A stretch of DNA of 64,000 nucleotides. It comes from Pseudomonadota bacterium. GTDB lineage: Bacteria; Pseudomonadota; Alphaproteobacteria; Rhizobiales; Xanthobacteraceae. A model generated the notes under the pieces. That model did not search any database. It saw only the letters and a list, made by a program, of their open reading frames with translations, and had not been told where the DNA came from. A program made the translations under genes and the position numbers. Positions within the stretch are counted from its first letter, which is position 1. Each line of letters starts with the position of its first letter. Location: the NCBI GenBank assembly GCA_018240595.1, contig JAFEFL010000063.1, positions 62,001 to 126,000 of the forward strand. Reading direction: 5' to 3'. Positions 61,144-64,000 of the stretch are shown here, one piece after another.

Positions 61144-61956
61144 ATGGCTGCGGAAGGCTCAGGCGGCGTTCAGTCCGTCCATCTGGCGATCGACGTGCTG
61201 GAGGCGGTGGCCTTCTCGGACGACGAACTCGGCGTCACGCAGATCGCCGACCGGCTCAAGGTGACCAAGGGCTCGGTGCATCGTCACCTGACCACGATGG
61301 TCGAACGCGGCTATCTGTCACAGAATCCAGCCACCAGCCGCTACACCATCGGCCCGAAGAGCCGGCTGCTGGCGCGCCTGTCACCGGACGCCGATCTGGT
61401 GAAAGTGGCGGAGGGTCCGATGCGTGAGTTGCGCGACGCCCTTGGGCAAACCGTCGTGCTGTCGGAGATGACGCCACGCGGCGCCATGGTGCTCGTCACC
61501 CTGCCCGGCACGTCGCCGATCGAAATTGGCGTGCGGCCCGGCAGCGAACTGCCGTTCTACAATTCAGCGCAAGGCAAAGTACTGCTTGCCTATGCCCCGC
61601 GGCCGTTTCAAATGCGTATGCTGCGCGGGCCGTTCGAGAAGGTCACCGTCAAGACCATCGTCGCGCCCGACCGCATCGACAAGTCGTTGCAGGAGATCGT
61701 CAAGCGCGGCTACGGCGCGGCGCCGGAAGAATCGATGCTCGGCATCAACGCCGTAGCGGTGCCGATCTTCGACAGCAACGATGCCTGTGTCGCCGCGCTC
61801 GCCGTGGTGGGCTCGATCCAGTACCTACCGGAAAAGTCCAAGCCCGGCGACATCGCCGCGCTGATGCATGCGGCCGAGCAGATCTCGCGCAAGCTTGGGC
61901 ACGGCAGCGGTGCATCCTTCGCCAGCGTCAGGCACCGCAGCCAGTCCGGCCGCTAG
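61144..61956 (+). CDS. IclR family transcriptional regulator
   Basis: A 270-residue regulator. The N-terminal winged helix-turn-helix (residues ~8-70) contains VTQIADRLKVTKGSVHRHLT. The C-terminal effector domain has the family's IGVRPGSELPFYNSAQGKVL and later SMLGINAVAVPIFD. IclR proteins sense organic acids and repress or activate a neighbouring catabolic operon. Divergent from the DUF6282 gene across 258 bp with two inverted repeats, so it is the likely controller of the Liv-aldolase run. Confidence 0.92.
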   Translation: MAAEGSGGVQSVHLAIDVLEAVAFSDDELGVTQIADRLKVTKGSVHRHLTTMVERGYLSQNPATSRYTIGPKSRLLARLSPDADLVKVAEGPMRELRDALGQTVVLSEMTPRGAMVLVTLPGTSPIEIGVRPGSELPFYNSAQGKVLLAYAPRPFQMRMLRGPFEKVTVKTIVAPDRIDKSLQEIVKRGYGAAPEESMLGINAVAVPIFDSNDACVAALAVVGSIQYLPEKSKPGDIAALMHAAEQISRKLGHGSGASFASVRHRSQSGR

Positions 61957-61973
61957 GCTGGCTGCTCCTCGCT

Positions 61974-63152
61974 CTAGATCAGCGCGCAGATGGTCGCCGC
62001 CAGCGCCTGGGTGCGCGGCAGCAGGGTGTCGAGACGGCAGAACTCCTCGTCGGTATGCGCTTTGCCGCCGACCGGGCCCAGCCCGCATAAGGTCGGGATT
62101 CCGAGCGCGCCGGTGAAGCCTGAATCGGCGCAGCCGCCGGTGAATTCGCCCTCCACCGCGAAACCCAGATTTGCCGCCTCTTTCTGATAGAGGTCGAACA
62201 GGCTTTTCGAATGCTTTTCCTCGAGCGGCAGGAACAGCGCCTTGGTCGTGACCTCGGCGCTGGTGCCCGGCACATCCTCGGTGGCGACAATCTTCTTGAT
62301 CTCGCCAATGAGCTGAGCGCGCTGCTCGAGAGTCACGAAGCGCAGATCGAGCTCGGCCTCGGCCCAGGGCGCGACGGTATTGTGGGTATTGCCGCCCTTG
62401 ATGACTCCGACATTGGTGGTGACGCCGGTCGCGTAATTGGTGAGCGCGTGCAGACGCACGATCTTGCGCGCGAGCGCCTCGATGGCGCTGGCGCCCTCCT
62501 TGTGATTGACGCCGGAATGCGCGGCGCGGCCTTTCACCACAATGTGGAATGACGCGCCTCCCTTGCGGCCAGTCACGACATTGCCGGTGACACGACCCGG
62601 CTCGGTGTTGAACACGGCGCGCGCGCCGCTGGCCGCCGCCTCGATCTCGGCCTGACCGGTCGGCGAACCGATCTCCTCATCCGACGTGAATAGCGCCACG
62701 ACTGGAAACGGCAGACCGCCGACGGCGTTGATCGCCCGTAGCGCAAAAATGTTGGCGACAAGCCCGCCTTTCATGTCGCAGACGCCGGGGCCGAAGGCCA
62801 TGTCGCCCTGCCGGGAATAGCCGCGCGTCGCGACCGTGCCCTTGGCGAACACCGTATCGCGATGGCCGAGCATCAGCGCGTGCTGGTTCTGACCATGGCC
62901 GGGCACCTCGGCGCGGAACACATCGCCAAAGCCTTGCTTGGGGATGCGAGTGACGGTGATCCCCTCGCCGGTCAGCAGCCTGGCAATGTGCTCGCCGACG
63001 GCGTCGGTGCCCGCCTTGTCGAAGCTGTTGGAGTCGATATTCACCAGCTCCTTGAGCAGCGCTTCCATCTCATCGGCGCGCGGCGCGAGCCACGCGGCTA
63101 TTTTCTCGGTTAGCGCCGCGCGATCCGCCGCCATCGCCAATTGTTTCGTCAT
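61974..63152 (-). CDS. M20 family metallopeptidase (glutamate carboxypeptidase-like)
   Basis: A 392-residue zinc peptidase. Ligands are visible as LGHRDTV (His, Asp), PGVCDMKGG (bridging Asp), TSDEEIGSP (catalytic Glu and ligand Glu), NTEPGR and, near the end, GGKAHTDEEF (His). The lid domain holds GRAAHSGVNHKEGASA. Closest in style to the carboxypeptidase G2/ArgE-like branch. Its start overlaps the next peptidase's stop by four bases. Confidence 0.9.
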   Translation of the reverse strand: MTKQLAMAADRAALTEKIAAWLAPRADEMEALLKELVNIDSNSFDKAGTDAVGEHIARLLTGEGITVTRIPKQGFGDVFRAEVPGHGQNQHALMLGHRDTVFAKGTVATRGYSRQGDMAFGPGVCDMKGGLVANIFALRAINAVGGLPFPVVALFTSDEEIGSPTGQAEIEAAASGARAVFNTEPGRVTGNVVTGRKGGASFHIVVKGRAAHSGVNHKEGASAIEALARKIVRLHALTNYATGVTTNVGVIKGGNTHNTVAPWAEAELDLRFVTLEQRAQLIGEIKKIVATEDVPGTSAEVTTKALFLPLEEKHSKSLFDLYQKEAANLGFAVEGEFTGGCADSGFTGALGIPTLCGLGPVGGKAHTDEEFCRLDTLLPRTQALAATICALI

Positions 63153-64000
63153 TTCGACCTTGCCTTCATGATCTTCAGTCCGTCTTCGCCGAGATCGTAG
63201 AACAGGCCGGTCATGATTTGCAGCGCTTCGCGTGCAAGGGAGCCCAGCAAATGTTCATCAGGCGCGTGCTGCGAGCACGACGGATAGGAATGCGGCACCC
63301 AGATCGTCGGCAGGCCGAGAATATCCGCGAACACGTCATTGGGCAGCGAACCGCCGAGGTTCGGCAGCAGCGCCGGCTTCTTGTTGGTGGTCTTCGACAT
63401 CGAGGCGAGCGCCCAGGTGACCCAAGGGTCGGTCGGATCGAGCCGCGTCGCCGGAAAGGTCTCCATGCGCGCCGGCCGCACCGCGACGCGTTGCAGGCCA
63501 TGGGCATCGAGATGCTTGCGCACCGCCGGCAGGATGGTGTCCGGGTCGGTGCCGACGACGAAGCGCAACTGCATGGTCGCCTTGGCCGATGGCGGAATGG
63601 CATTGAGCGGCGCCTCCGGCGTGCCGGTCTTGAATGCCAGCACTTCCAGCGTATTCCAGCCGTAGATGCGCTCTTCCGTCGAGAGGCCCGGCTCACCCCA
63701 ATCCGGATCAACTTCCGGATCGCCGGGCTCTTGGCCGATCTTCACGTCCGCGAGGGCCTCGCGAACGGCTGGCGGCAGACTCCTCGGCTTGAGCGCGTCG
63801 ACCAGAATGCGGCCCTTTGCATCGACGATCGCGGCGATGGCATGCGCCAGCAAGGTGCCGGCGTTGGCCAACCCGCCGCCCCAGTTGCCCGAGTGATGGC
63901 CGCCCTCGCGTAGGTCGACAGCCATCTCGAAATTCATGGCGCCGCGCGAGCCGAGAAACACCGTCGGGCGCTGCGCCGACAGCCGCGGGCCGTCGGAGCC
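63149..64000 (-). CDS. M20 family peptidase, 5' end beyond the window
   Basis: At least 284 residues, cut by the window edge; the frame is open to base 64000, reading GSDGPRLSAQRPTVFLGSRG at the boundary. That segment and the lid-domain LREGGHHSGNWGGGLANAG match the middle of M20 dipeptidases (usual length 450-480). SYPSCSQHAPDEHLL near the end supplies the last His ligand. The N-terminal zinc motifs lie outside. It precedes and overlaps the other M20 gene, an uncommon pairing of two distinct M20 subfamilies. Confidence 0.87.
   Translation of the reverse strand, partial: GSDGPRLSAQRPTVFLGSRGAMNFEMAVDLREGGHHSGNWGGGLANAGTLLAHAIAAIVDAKGRILVDALKPRSLPPAVREALADVKIGQEPGDPEVDPDWGEPGLSTEERIYGWNTLEVLAFKTGTPEAPLNAIPPSAKATMQLRFVVGTDPDTILPAVRKHLDAHGLQRVAVRPARMETFPATRLDPTDPWVTWALASMSKTTNKKPALLPNLGGSLPNDVFADILGLPTIWVPHSYPSCSQHAPDEHLLGSLAREALQIMTGLFYDLGEDGLKIMKARSK

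Noticed and set aside
1..64000. CRISPR array, tRNA, rRNA or intact transposon
   Set aside because: No regularly spaced repeats, no cloverleaf-like sequence with a TTCGA arm that I could recognise, and no transposase frame were seen by eye.

Overview
This is a GC-rich chromosomal window with densely packed genes. It is typical of an alphaproteobacterium of the order Hyphomicrobiales (Rhizobiales), probably near Xanthobacteraceae/Bradyrhizobiaceae. The placement is an inference from gene content: several classes of TRAP and Liv transporter, an Flp pilin, a MotA-like/OmpA-like envelope pair, EttA, and many small secreted Gly/Tyr-rich proteins. I found no rRNA, tRNA, CRISPR array, intact insertion sequence or phage module.

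Layout. 0.15-12 kb is housekeeping and envelope: a YfcG-type GST, a PLP dehydratase, a ThiE-like protein, a Sel1 protein, an IMPase, a MotA-like/OmpA-like pair, an orphan Flp pilin, a NUDIX hydrolase with a basic tail, three paralogous glycine-zipper secreted proteins and a lytic transglycosylase. 12-21 kb is mixed metabolism. It includes a 72-codon gene interrupted by one in-frame TGA at the U of a CxxU motif, which I read as a SelW-like selenoprotein (14447-14665). 21-29 kb is a polysaccharide/nucleotide-sugar region carrying decay products: a UdgX C-terminal remnant, a 5'-truncated decarboxylase and an AT-richer foreign patch. 29-34.6 kb holds a phosphatase, an MFS carrier, an FlK-like thioesterase and a tight nadC-phnN-AMP phosphorylase-like operon that would connect nucleotide breakdown to PRPP and NAD.

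34.8-43.6 kb holds two different TRAP systems: a TAXI type with a fused permease, and a DctPQM type. With the second come an AroQ-like dehydratase, two tandem GntR/FCD regulators and an AroE-like shikimate/quinate dehydrogenase. With the QuiC-type dehydroshikimate dehydratase at 50109-52010 this looks like uptake and catabolism of quinate or shikimate. Embedded between them is a sulfur-stress locus (43.6-50 kb): an ArsR-family regulator with the two cysteines of SqrR/BigR at the same 66-residue spacing, an RND pump and adaptor on its side, and a divergent DUF2892 protein and sulfide:quinone oxidoreductase.

52-61 kb is a long leftward run: DUF6282 hydrolase, cupin, HpcH/HpaI aldolase, a complete Liv-type ABC importer, a flavodoxin-fold oxidoreductase and an SDR. 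A divergent IclR regulator faces it across 258 bp containing two perfect inverted repeats. The window ends in two overlapping M20 peptidase genes, the second cut by the window edge.
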